A DNA stretch of 5,805 nt from an uncultured Collinsella sp. (GTDB lineage Bacteria; Actinomycetota; Coriobacteriia; Coriobacteriales; Coriobacteriaceae): assembly GCA_958427975.1 (NCBI GenBank), contig CAUAEH010000069.1:1-5805 (forward strand), given 5' to 3'. The notes below the pieces were generated by a model. It was given only the letters and a program-made list of their open reading frames with translations. It was not told the DNA's origin and did not search any database. Below, one piece after another: positions 1 to 5,361 of this stretch (position 1 is its first letter; every line of letters begins with the position of its first letter). Made by a program: the position numbers and the translations under genes.

Positions 1-125
1 CCGAGCAGGCATTCAACGACCAGTGCACCGGCGCCAACCCGCGCTACCCGCTCATGAGCGAGATCAAGGAGCTCTACCTGGACGCCTACTACGGCCGCGA
101 GCCCCAGGATTACGCCGTCTGCTAG
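1..125 (+). CDS. adhE: Iron-dependent alcohol dehydrogenase C-terminus, probably bifunctional acetaldehyde/alcohol dehydrogenase AdhE (5' truncated by window)
   Basis: Only the last 40 codons are visible, read in the frame starting at base 3 and ending at TAG 123-125. The peptide contains DQCTGANPRYPLMSEIKEL and then DAYYGRE. I recognise this as the C-terminal signature of AdhE, whose E. coli version has the near-identical DQCTGANPRYPLISELKQ followed by DTYYGR. AdhE reduces acetyl-CoA to acetaldehyde and then ethanol, regenerating NAD+ in fermentation. The visible part belongs to its C-terminal Fe-dependent alcohol dehydrogenase domain. The protein ends soon after the YYG motif (final residues DYAVC), without the lysine/alanine-rich tail of the enterobacterial enzyme. 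A single-domain iron alcohol dehydrogenase cannot be excluded, because the aldehyde dehydrogenase half would lie upstream of the window. A strong hairpin follows the stop after 17 bases. Confidence 0.75.
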   Translation, partial: EQAFNDQCTGANPRYPLMSEIKELYLDAYYGREPQDYAVC

Positions 126-142
126 TTTTAGCACGGTTTTTA

Positions 143-190
143 ACGGCGGGGGTGCACGGGTGTTTCACACACCCCCGCCGTCGCTTCTAT
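143..190 (+). terminator. GC-rich hairpin after the alcohol dehydrogenase gene, probable terminator
   Basis: A perfect 12-base-pair stem is formed by ACGGCGGGGGTG (143-154) and CACCCCCGCCGT (170-181), around a 15-base loop. The loop contains a small nested GTG-TTT-CAC hairpin (160-168). The 3' flank is only mildly T-rich (CGCTTCTAT), so termination may be incomplete. Partial read-through into the kinase gene at 214 is then possible, since no clear separate promoter for that gene is visible in the 88-base gap. The position directly after a stop codon favours a terminator over a regulatory leader structure. Confidence 0.6.
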
Positions 191-201
191 CGCATCGTTG
201 A

Positions 202-206
202 AAGGA
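202..206 (+). promoter_or_regulatory. Ribosome-binding site for the 214-978 kinase-like gene
   Basis: AAGGA lies 7 bases before the ATG at 214 and supports that start. The ATG at 206-208 overlaps this motif but is out of frame with the gene. Confidence 0.7.
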
Positions 207-213
207 TGCAACC

Positions 214-978
214 ATGCTGCTACCCGATTCCAAGACCGAGCTCGTCCGCCGTGGCAACAAGGTCGTTTACGACCTGGGCGACAAGATTGTCAAGGTCTTT
301 AACGAGACCAAGCCTGTCTCCGACGTGTTCAACGAGGCTTTGAATCTTGCCCGCATCAATGAGTGCGGCATCCGCAGCCCCAAGGCGCTCGAGGTTTCCC
401 AGCTCGAGAACGCCAACGGCTGGGCGCTCGTGACCGAGAAGGTTCCGGGCACCACCCTTGCCGAGAAGATGACTGCCGAGCCCCAGCGCTTTGGTGAGTA
501 CCTCGAGATGTTCGTCGACCTCCAGATCGAGATCCACGGCTACACCTCCCCGCTGCTCAACCGTCAGCGCGACAAGTACGCCCGCATGATCGACAGCCTT
601 GATCAGCTCAATGCCACCACGCGCTACAACCTTCAGGAGCGTCTGGACGGCATGACCAAGGAGTTCAAGGTCTGCCACGGCGACTTCAACCCCTCCAACG
701 TCATCGTCGGCGACGACGGCCAGCTCTATGTGTGCGACTGGGCACACGCCACCCAGGGCTCCCCTGCTGCCGACGTTGCCACCACCTACCTGCTCTTTGC
801 CCTCAACAGCAAGGATCAGGCTGAGGCCTACCTGGAGCTCTACTGCGACCGCGCCGACATGCCCATGCAGGTCGTGCGTCAGTGGACGAGCATCGTCGCC
901 GCTTCCGAGCTCGCTCGTAAGCGCAACGTGAACGATGAGTTCCTGAAGAACTGGATCGACGTCGTCGATTATCAGTAA
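214..978 (+). CDS. Aminoglycoside-phosphotransferase/choline-kinase-fold small-molecule kinase of unknown substrate
   Basis: This 254-residue protein has the layout of the APH superfamily (protein-kinase-like fold), which transfers the ATP gamma-phosphate to small molecules such as aminoglycosides, choline, homoserine or sugars. The N-lobe runs from about 1 to 75, with a beta-strand pair holding a candidate ATP-binding lysine (K24 or K27 in DKIVKVF). The hinge is VTEKVPGTTL (73-82). The C-lobe carries the Brenner catalytic motif HGDFNPSN (155-162; catalytic D157, metal ligand N162). The metal-binding aspartate equivalent to the kinase DFG is D175 in VCDWAHA, and ADVA (186-189) is the usual structural motif after it. 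All key catalytic residues appear intact, so the protein is probably active. It is cytoplasmic, with no signal peptide or membrane segment. The substrate cannot be read from the sequence. Drug resistance should not be assumed, because there are no transfer signs and base usage matches the neighbours. It seems to be a single-gene unit ending at the hairpin 1011-1052. TAA stop; AAGGA site 7 bases before ATG. Confidence 0.85.
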   Translation: MLLPDSKTELVRRGNKVVYDLGDKIVKVFNETKPVSDVFNEALNLARINECGIRSPKALEVSQLENANGWALVTEKVPGTTLAEKMTAEPQRFGEYLEMFVDLQIEIHGYTSPLLNRQRDKYARMIDSLDQLNATTRYNLQERLDGMTKEFKVCHGDFNPSNVIVGDDGQLYVCDWAHATQGSPAADVATTYLLFALNSKDQAEAYLELYCDRADMPMQVVRQWTSIVAASELARKRNVNDEFLKNWIDVVDYQ

Positions 979-1010
979 TATCTGAGCGATTTATTTCGCA
1001 TCGGAGGCAC

Positions 1011-1054
1011 AAGGAAAACCCCGCAGCTCGCATGGGCTGTGGGGTTTTCCTTTT
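1011..1054 (+). terminator. Rho-independent terminator of the kinase gene, possibly bidirectional
   Basis: A 17-base-pair stem pairs AAGGAAAACCCCGCAGC (1011-1027) with GCTGTGGGGTTTTCCTT (1036-1052), with one G-U wobble (1023/1040) and an 8-base loop. On the plus strand the right arm runs into TTTTCCTTTT, a good U-rich tail, 32 bases after the kinase stop. On the minus strand the complementary arm also ends in a U-rich run, so it could stop residual transcription arriving from proS. Confidence 0.9.
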
Positions 1055-1074
1055 AGATATCGAGGATGCCACAA

Positions 1075-1126
1075 GATAAAAGGACAGCCCCGCATCTCCC
1101 CGATCTGGAGAAATGCGGGGCCGTCC
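1075..1126 (-). terminator. Rho-independent terminator of the dxr-rseP-ispG-proS operon
   Basis: This hairpin lies 30 bases past the proS stop when read on the minus strand. GGAC (1082-1085) pairs with GTCC (1123-1126). After one mismatch, GCCCCGCAT (1087-1095) pairs with ATGCGGGGC (1113-1121). CTCC (1096-1099) then pairs with GGAG (1107-1110) across a two-base bulge, leaving a 7-base loop. The minus-strand transcript continues into CCTTTTATCT, giving a U-rich tail. The orientation of the tail assigns it to the minus-strand operon. Confidence 0.88.
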
Positions 1127-1156
1127 CGTATATCGAACTACAAGCGAAATCGTCGA

Positions 1157-2878
1157 TTAACGGCGTGCTGCCTTCACAAGCTCGGCGACCTTGGCGACGA
1201 CCTCGTCGATCGCCACATCCTCGCGCTCACCCGTGGCACGGTCCTTGAGCTCAACGGTGCCATTCTTAAGGCCACGCTTACCCAGAACGACCTGATACGG
1301 GAAGCCCATAAGGTCGTTGTCGGCAAACTTAAAGCCGGGACGCTCATCGCGGTCGTCGACGACAACCTCGATACCCTCGGCGCACAGGCCATCAACGATC
1401 TGCTCGCAGACGGTAGCGCACTCCTCCTTCTTGGGATCGAGCGGAATCACCGCGACCTCGTACGGGGCAACGGAGACCGGCCAGACGATACCGTGCTCGT
1501 CGTTGTGCTGCTCCACGACGGCAGCGAGCGAGCGGGACACACCAACGCCGTAGCAGCCCATGATGAGCGGCTTCTCCTTGCCGTCCTCGTCCATAAAGGT
1601 GGCACCCATGGCCTCGGAATACTTGGTGCCCAGCTGGAAGACCTGGGAGACCTCGATACCGCGAGCAGCAGACAGCGGCTTGCCGCAGTGCGGGCAGGGA
1701 TCGCCGGCGACGACGGTAACCAGGTCGGCCCACTCGTCGACGGTAAAGTCGCGCTCGGGGCAGGCGCCGGTAAAGTGATAGTCGACCTCGTTGGCACCGC
1801 AGGCCCACTGCTTGGAATCGCGCAGGCTCTCGTCGCACACCAGACGAATGCCATCGGGCAGGTTAACCGGTCCGATAAAGCCCTTGTGCAGACCGTTCGC
1901 CTGAAGCTCCTCGTCGGTCATCATGCGATAGCCCTTGCCAAAGACGTGCTCGGCCTTGCAATCGTTGAGCTCGTGATCGCCCGGAACAATGGCCACGACC
2001 GGCTTGCCCTCGGCGTCGATGAGTGCCAGCGACTTGCGCGTGCCGTTCTCGGGGAACCCAAAGAACTTAGCAACTGCCTCAATGGTGCCCATGCCCGGAG
2101 TCTCAACCTTGGTGAGCGTACCGTCACCAGGACCCTCGGTCACGACGACCTTGGTGCTTGCCGCCTCGTCATCGGCAGCAAAGCCGCAATCGTCGCAGTA
2201 GACGAGCGAAGCCTCGCCGGCGTCGGCCAAAGCCATGTACTCGACGGAGGTATCGCCACCGATCTCACCGGAGTCGGCAACAACGGGCAGGGCCTTGATA
2301 TAGCAGCGCTCGCAGATGTTAGCGTAGGCCTGCTTCATCTTGTCATACTCCTCCTGCAGGCTCTCCTGCGTGGCGGAGAAGCTGTAGGCGTCCTTCATGA
2401 TGAACTCGCGACCGCGCATCAGGCCAAAGCGGGGGCGGAACTCGTCGCGGAACTTATCCTGGATGTGGTAGAGGTTAACGGGTAGCTGCTTGTAGGAGCG
2501 CAGCTCATTGCGCACCAGGGCCGTGACGGTCTCCTCGTGCGTGGGGCCCAGGACGAACTCGCGACCGTGACGGTCGTCAAAGCGCACGAGTTCCTTGCCA
2601 TAGGCGTCAATGCGGCCGGACTCACGCCACAACTCGGCATCGACCATGATAGGCATCATAAGCTCCTGGGCACCGGCGGCGTCCATCTCGTCGCGCACGA
2701 TGTTCTCGATCTTGCGGATCGAGCGCCAAGCAAGCGGCAGGTAGGAATACAGACCGGCGGCCTCCTTGCGGATCATGCCGGCACGGAGCAGCAGGCGGTG
2801 GCTGGCGAGCTCAGCGTCCGCCGGATCCTCTTTAAGCGTCGGCGCATAGAGCTTAGACATATACATTGCTCGGGTCAT
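1157..2878 (-). CDS. proS: Prolyl-tRNA synthetase, bacterial type with insertion (editing) domain
   Basis: ProRS (573 residues) attaches proline to tRNA-Pro in the cytoplasm. It is the long bacterial class II form, similar in length to the E. coli enzyme. Domains in order: catalytic core from about 1 to 225, with motif 2 in DKFRDEFRPRFGLMRGREF (141-159); the editing insertion (INS) domain from about 225 to 405, which clears mischarged Ala-tRNA-Pro and has RKSLAL (281-286) with K282 the likely counterpart of the E. coli editing lysine; then the rest of the core with IEVSQVFQLGTKY (408-420) and motif 3 in GCYGVGVSRSL (441-451); and the anticodon-binding domain from about 466 to 573. Cysteine pairs C228/C231 and C395/C398 (CPHC) flank the INS domain. 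The ATG at 2878 is chosen over in-frame ATGs at 2866 and 2860 because GAGGAG sits 6 bases before it. It abuts the ispG stop with no gap, so it is very likely cotranscribed and translationally coupled. Terminator at 1075-1126. Confidence 0.97.
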   Translation of the reverse strand: MTRAMYMSKLYAPTLKEDPADAELASHRLLLRAGMIRKEAAGLYSYLPLAWRSIRKIENIVRDEMDAAGAQELMMPIMVDAELWRESGRIDAYGKELVRFDDRHGREFVLGPTHEETVTALVRNELRSYKQLPVNLYHIQDKFRDEFRPRFGLMRGREFIMKDAYSFSATQESLQEEYDKMKQAYANICERCYIKALPVVADSGEIGGDTSVEYMALADAGEASLVYCDDCGFAADDEAASTKVVVTEGPGDGTLTKVETPGMGTIEAVAKFFGFPENGTRKSLALIDAEGKPVVAIVPGDHELNDCKAEHVFGKGYRMMTDEELQANGLHKGFIGPVNLPDGIRLVCDESLRDSKQWACGANEVDYHFTGACPERDFTVDEWADLVTVVAGDPCPHCGKPLSAARGIEVSQVFQLGTKYSEAMGATFMDEDGKEKPLIMGCYGVGVSRSLAAVVEQHNDEHGIVWPVSVAPYEVAVIPLDPKKEECATVCEQIVDGLCAEGIEVVVDDRDERPGFKFADNDLMGFPYQVVLGKRGLKNGTVELKDRATGEREDVAIDEVVAKVAELVKAARR

Positions 2879-3961
2879 TTATTTCTCCTCAATAAGTTTG
2901 TCGACCTCGGCCATCAGCGCGTCGACAATTTGGTCCTCAGCTACTTTACCAATGATCTGGCCATGCGAAAAGAGCAAGGCCTGACCACGTCCGCAAGCAA
3001 CGCCCAGGTCGGCATCAGAAGCCTCGCCGGGGCCATTAACGGCACATCCCATCACAGCGATCGAAAGCGGCGCGGAGTAGTTCTTAAGCCGCTCGGTAAC
3101 CTCCTCGGCAATGGGAATAAGGTTAACCTGGCAGCGGGCGCACGTGGGGCACGAGACAATCTCGGGGCCACGGCGACGCAAGCCCAACGACTGCAGAATA
3201 CCCCAGGCAACCGGAGGCTCCTCAACCGGATCGGCTGTGAGCGACACACGCATGGTGTCGCCAATGCCTTCGGAAAGCAAGATACCCAAGCCTACAGAGC
3301 TCTTGATGGTGCCCTGGAGCTTGGTCCCCGCCTCAGTCACGCCCAGGTGAAGCGGAACGTGGGGAATCTCACGCGACAGGGCTCGATAGGTATCGAGCGT
3401 CGTTTGCACGCTATGGGCCTTGGCCGAAAGCACAATGTTCGTAAAGCCGCGGTCCTCAAAGTGCTTGACGAAACGCTCGCTCGACATCACAAGCTTCTCG
3501 GGCTGCGTAAGCTCGTCGCGCTCAGCGATATCCTGCTCGAGTGAGCCGGCGTTGACACCGATGCGAATCGCACAGCCCGCGGCGCCGGCGGCGTCGATGA
3601 CGGCATCGACCTTAGCCCAATCGCCGATATTGCCGGGATTGATGCGAAGCTTGGCGGCACCAACCTCGACGGCGCCAATGGCCAGCTTGTGGTTAAAGTG
3701 GATATCGGCAACGATCGGCACCGGAGACTCGGCACAGATGGTGCGGAAACCCTCAAGCGCGGCCTCGGTGGGCACGCTCATACGCACGATATCGCAGCCA
3801 GCCTGCGCCAACGCGCACACTTGCGCAAGCGTTGCCTGGGCATCAGCGGTATCGGTGCAGGTCATGGATTGGACCACCACCGGCGCGCCGCCACCGATCT
3901 GTACACCGCCCACATGCACGGGGCGCGTCAACTCGCGCGGCAAAGGATGGGATAAAGACAA
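2879..3961 (-). CDS. ispG: 4-hydroxy-3-methylbut-2-en-1-yl diphosphate synthase (IspG/GcpE), TTG start
   Basis: IspG reductively opens methylerythritol cyclodiphosphate to HMBPP, the penultimate step of the MEP isoprenoid pathway, using a [4Fe-4S] cluster. Visible marks, numbered from the TTG start (360 residues): TRPVHVGGVQIGGG near residues 12-25 and VQSMT opening the TIM barrel; VADIHFNHKLA, LRINPGNIG and RIGVNAGSLE in the barrel; LHLGVTEAGTKLQG; and the C-terminal cluster domain with CPTC (C271, C274), MGC (C306) and GPGEA (E313). The ligand spacings 3, 32 and 7 equal those I recall for Aquifex IspG (Cys265, Cys268, Cys300, Glu307), so the cluster site is intact. The frame stays open to an ATG at 4048, but that would add 29 residues of non-family sequence inside rseP. 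A GTG at 3970 directly touches the AGGGGAG motif, too close for initiation. The TTG at 3961 has that motif 8 bases upstream and gives the usual family length. 13 bases separate it from the rseP stop; it abuts proS. Confidence 0.93.
   Translation of the reverse strand: MSLSHPLPRELTRPVHVGGVQIGGGAPVVVQSMTCTDTADAQATLAQVCALAQAGCDIVRMSVPTEAALEGFRTICAESPVPIVADIHFNHKLAIGAVEVGAAKLRINPGNIGDWAKVDAVIDAAGAAGCAIRIGVNAGSLEQDIAERDELTQPEKLVMSSERFVKHFEDRGFTNIVLSAKAHSVQTTLDTYRALSREIPHVPLHLGVTEAGTKLQGTIKSSVGLGILLSEGIGDTMRVSLTADPVEEPPVAWGILQSLGLRRRGPEIVSCPTCARCQVNLIPIAEEVTERLKNYSAPLSIAVMGCAVNGPGEASDADLGVACGRGQALLFSHGQIIGKVAEDQIVDALMAEVDKLIEEK
2885..2890 (-). promoter_or_regulatory. Ribosome-binding site for proS inside the ispG 3' end
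   Basis: GAGGAG on the minus strand forms the last two Glu codons of ispG and lies 6 bases before the proS ATG. One sequence therefore serves as both coding region and Shine-Dalgarno. This fixes the proS start at 2878 and implies coupled translation. Confidence 0.85.
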
Positions 3962-3969
3962 TCCAAACA

Positions 3970-3976
3970 CTCCCCT
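3970..3976 (-). promoter_or_regulatory. Ribosome-binding site for ispG overlapping the rseP stop codon
   Basis: AGGGGAG on the minus strand shares its first two bases with the rseP TAG stop (3977-3975) and lies 8 bases before the TTG at 3961. It decides the ispG start, since no ATG exists nearby in frame, and suggests that ribosomes ending on rseP reinitiate at ispG. Confidence 0.75.
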
Positions 3977-5336
3977 ACAGAATAAATCGAAGGATGTCGG
4001 AACGAAGCATATAGACAAACAGCAGTGCGAAGAGCGCGATGCCCACATAGCTCACAATCGTCTGGACCTTGAGCGGAAGCTCGCGGCCCGCAATCTTTTG
4101 AATGATCTCGATGACCAGCTTGCCGCCATCGAGTGGTGGGATGGGCAGCAGGTTCATAAAGCCAAGCGAGAACGAAATGAGGGCGGCAAACGAAAGGAAC
4201 GTGGCAGGGCCGGCAGCAGCAGCCTGTGAGGACATAACGCTAATGCCCACGATCGAGGAGGACTGGTCGAGAATCTCCATCGTATGCTGCGGCTGGAGCA
4301 GGCGCATCACGCCCTGTGCTGTCTGCACAACATAGGAGAACGACAGGCGAGCCGACGTGATGGGGTCTAAACGGACCACCTGCGTAGAGGCATACACACC
4401 TAGGCGCTCGTCCTCTTTGAGCGCAACCGTGGTCGAATGCTGCTTGCCGTCACGCTCGTACTCGATGGTGATATCGTCCTTACCGGCAGCCTTGCCGATG
4501 GCATCGTAAACGTCCATCCAAGTAGAGCACGATACTCCGTCAACCGAAAGGATCGCGTCGCCGCCCTCGATACCCGCCTTGGCGGCAATAGACCCCTCGT
4601 CAACCTGACCGATCACGTTGGTATCCATCGGCACAGTGACACCCGCAATGGAATAGATACTCATAAGGAGCAAAAAGCCCGTCAGGATATTGACGAGAAT
4701 GCCCGCGAGCAGCATAAAGGCGCGCTTGAGAAAACCCTGGCCCAGATAGGTATGCGAACGCTCTTGCGCAAGGAACTCGGCTTCGCCGCACGGCAGCTCC
4801 CACACATCGCCCTCGGTAGTCGCATGCTCTCGATCGAAACGGCGGCCGTCAAAGGTGGTGTAACCCGCCGCATCTCGTGGCAGCGTCTGATACTTGGCGG
4901 GATAGTAGCTCGGCGAGGGCTTCTCCCCTTCCTCATACCAAGGCGCGATAGAGCCCCAACCCAAGAGCAAGGCGCATGCCTCGAGCACAACCTCCTCGGA
5001 TAGCTCGAGCTCGGCGGCAAGGTCGGCCACGGTCACGCGACCATGACGATAGATAGCCGCGAGCACGCGATCGGCGCAGGAGACGTCGGTCGGATCCATA
5101 CCGCAGATGGCAGCGTAGCCACCCAGCAGCAGCGGGGTCACGCCAAACTTGGTTCCAATGCGACGTGACGCGTAATGGATGTCAAAGCGACACGGCAGGC
5201 CCAAAAAGAACTCGGTCACGCGGACGCCGCAGGCACGCGCCGCCAAAAAGTGGCCGCCCTCGTGCAAAAACACAAGGACGGAAAGCATCAGCAGGCCCCA
5301 AAAGACCGATGAGAGAACGCTCAGAACAGTATCCAT
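3975..5336 (-). CDS. rseP: RseP-family site-2 intramembrane zinc metalloprotease with a large extra cytoplasmic domain
   Basis: This is a membrane protease of the M50/S2P family (RseP, RasP, Rip1), which cleaves transmembrane segments of anti-sigma factors or other substrates. Numbering is from the ATG at 5336 (453 residues). TM1, about 8-30, carries the zinc motif HEGGH (H25, E26, H29). A membrane-reentrant GGY loop follows at 72-74. An atypical insertion spans about 81-201. TM2 is at about 205-231. One PDZ domain spans about 240-316, with AKAGIEGGDAILSVDG as its core. TM3 ends in NLLPIPPLDGG (395-405), which supplies the third zinc ligand D403. The last TM is at about 426-444. Catalytic residues look intact. 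Length resembles E. coli RseP (about 450), but that protein has two PDZ domains; here one PDZ plus the insertion gives a similar size. The start is uncertain: AAGGA at 5352-5356 is 15 bases from this ATG and directly abuts a TTG at 5351, which would add five residues. It lies 25 bases after dxr. Its substrate is unknown. Confidence 0.93.
   Translation of the reverse strand: MDTVLSVLSSVFWGLLMLSVLVFLHEGGHFLAARACGVRVTEFFLGLPCRFDIHYASRRIGTKFGVTPLLLGGYAAICGMDPTDVSCADRVLAAIYRHGRVTVADLAAELELSEEVVLEACALLLGWGSIAPWYEEGEKPSPSYYPAKYQTLPRDAAGYTTFDGRRFDREHATTEGDVWELPCGEAEFLAQERSHTYLGQGFLKRAFMLLAGILVNILTGFLLLMSIYSIAGVTVPMDTNVIGQVDEGSIAAKAGIEGGDAILSVDGVSCSTWMDVYDAIGKAAGKDDITIEYERDGKQHSTTVALKEDERLGVYASTQVVRLDPITSARLSFSYVVQTAQGVMRLLQPQHTMEILDQSSSIVGISVMSSQAAAAGPATFLSFAALISFSLGFMNLLPIPPLDGGKLVIEIIQKIAGRELPLKVQTIVSYVGIALFALLFVYMLRSDILRFIL
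4734..5099 (-). other. Extra domain inserted in RseP: winged-helix-like segment plus aromatic linker
   Basis: About 120 residues separate the GGYAAICGMD turn after the reentrant loop from FLKRAF, where TM2 begins. Related proteases usually have a few tens of residues here. Residues 86-133 (ATG numbering) read as three helices: ADRVLAAIYRHG; then VTVADLAAELEL after a short turn; then SEEVVLEACALLLGWGSI. A short hydrophobic wing-like stretch APWY follows. This pattern, with a Leu-rich third helix ending in G-x-I, is typical of winged helix-turn-helix folds. The remainder, to about 201, is rich in Tyr, Pro, Glu and Arg with two Cys and no membrane segment. By RseP topology this region faces the cytoplasm beside the active site. 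The fold assignment is inference from pattern only. Confidence 0.65.
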
Positions 5337-5351
5337 AAAACGAAAAAGCAA

Positions 5352-5356
5352 TCCTT
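5352..5356 (-). promoter_or_regulatory. Weakly placed ribosome-binding site for rseP
   Basis: AAGGA is the only purine-rich motif between the dxr stop and rseP. It touches the in-frame TTG at 5351 and is 15 bases before the ATG at 5336. Neither spacing is ideal, so the start is uncertain and initiation may depend on coupling to dxr. Confidence 0.45.
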
Positions 5357-5361
5357 ATGGG

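Noticed and set aside
220..747. Minus-strand open frame of 175 codons opposite the kinase gene
   Set aside because: It has biased Val/Leu/Ala composition typical of a reverse-strand shadow and lies entirely within a gene with intact catalytic motifs.
214..978. Interpretation of the kinase-like gene as an aminoglycoside resistance gene
   Set aside because: The fold is shared by many housekeeping kinases. There is no mobile element, no composition shift and no specific resemblance to known resistance enzymes that I can recognise.
1066..1248. Small plus-strand frame of 60 codons starting in the intergenic region
   Set aside because: It runs through the operon terminator and then antisense to the proS 3' end. 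It has no ribosome-binding site and no motif.
1493..2485. Open reading frame of 330 codons on the plus strand, antisense to proS
   Set aside because: It is a shadow of the GC-rich proS gene. The translation has no recognisable motif, and proS is certain from its domains.
2537..3544. Open reading frame of 335 codons on the plus strand spanning the proS/ispG junction
   Set aside because: It is antisense to two well-supported genes, with low-complexity His/Arg/Gly-rich composition and no family resemblance. Long antisense frames are expected at this GC content.
3962..4048. The 29-codon upstream extension of ispG to ATG 4048
   Set aside because: It overlaps the 3' end of rseP, has no family-like sequence and no supporting ribosome-binding site, and exceeds the usual IspG length.
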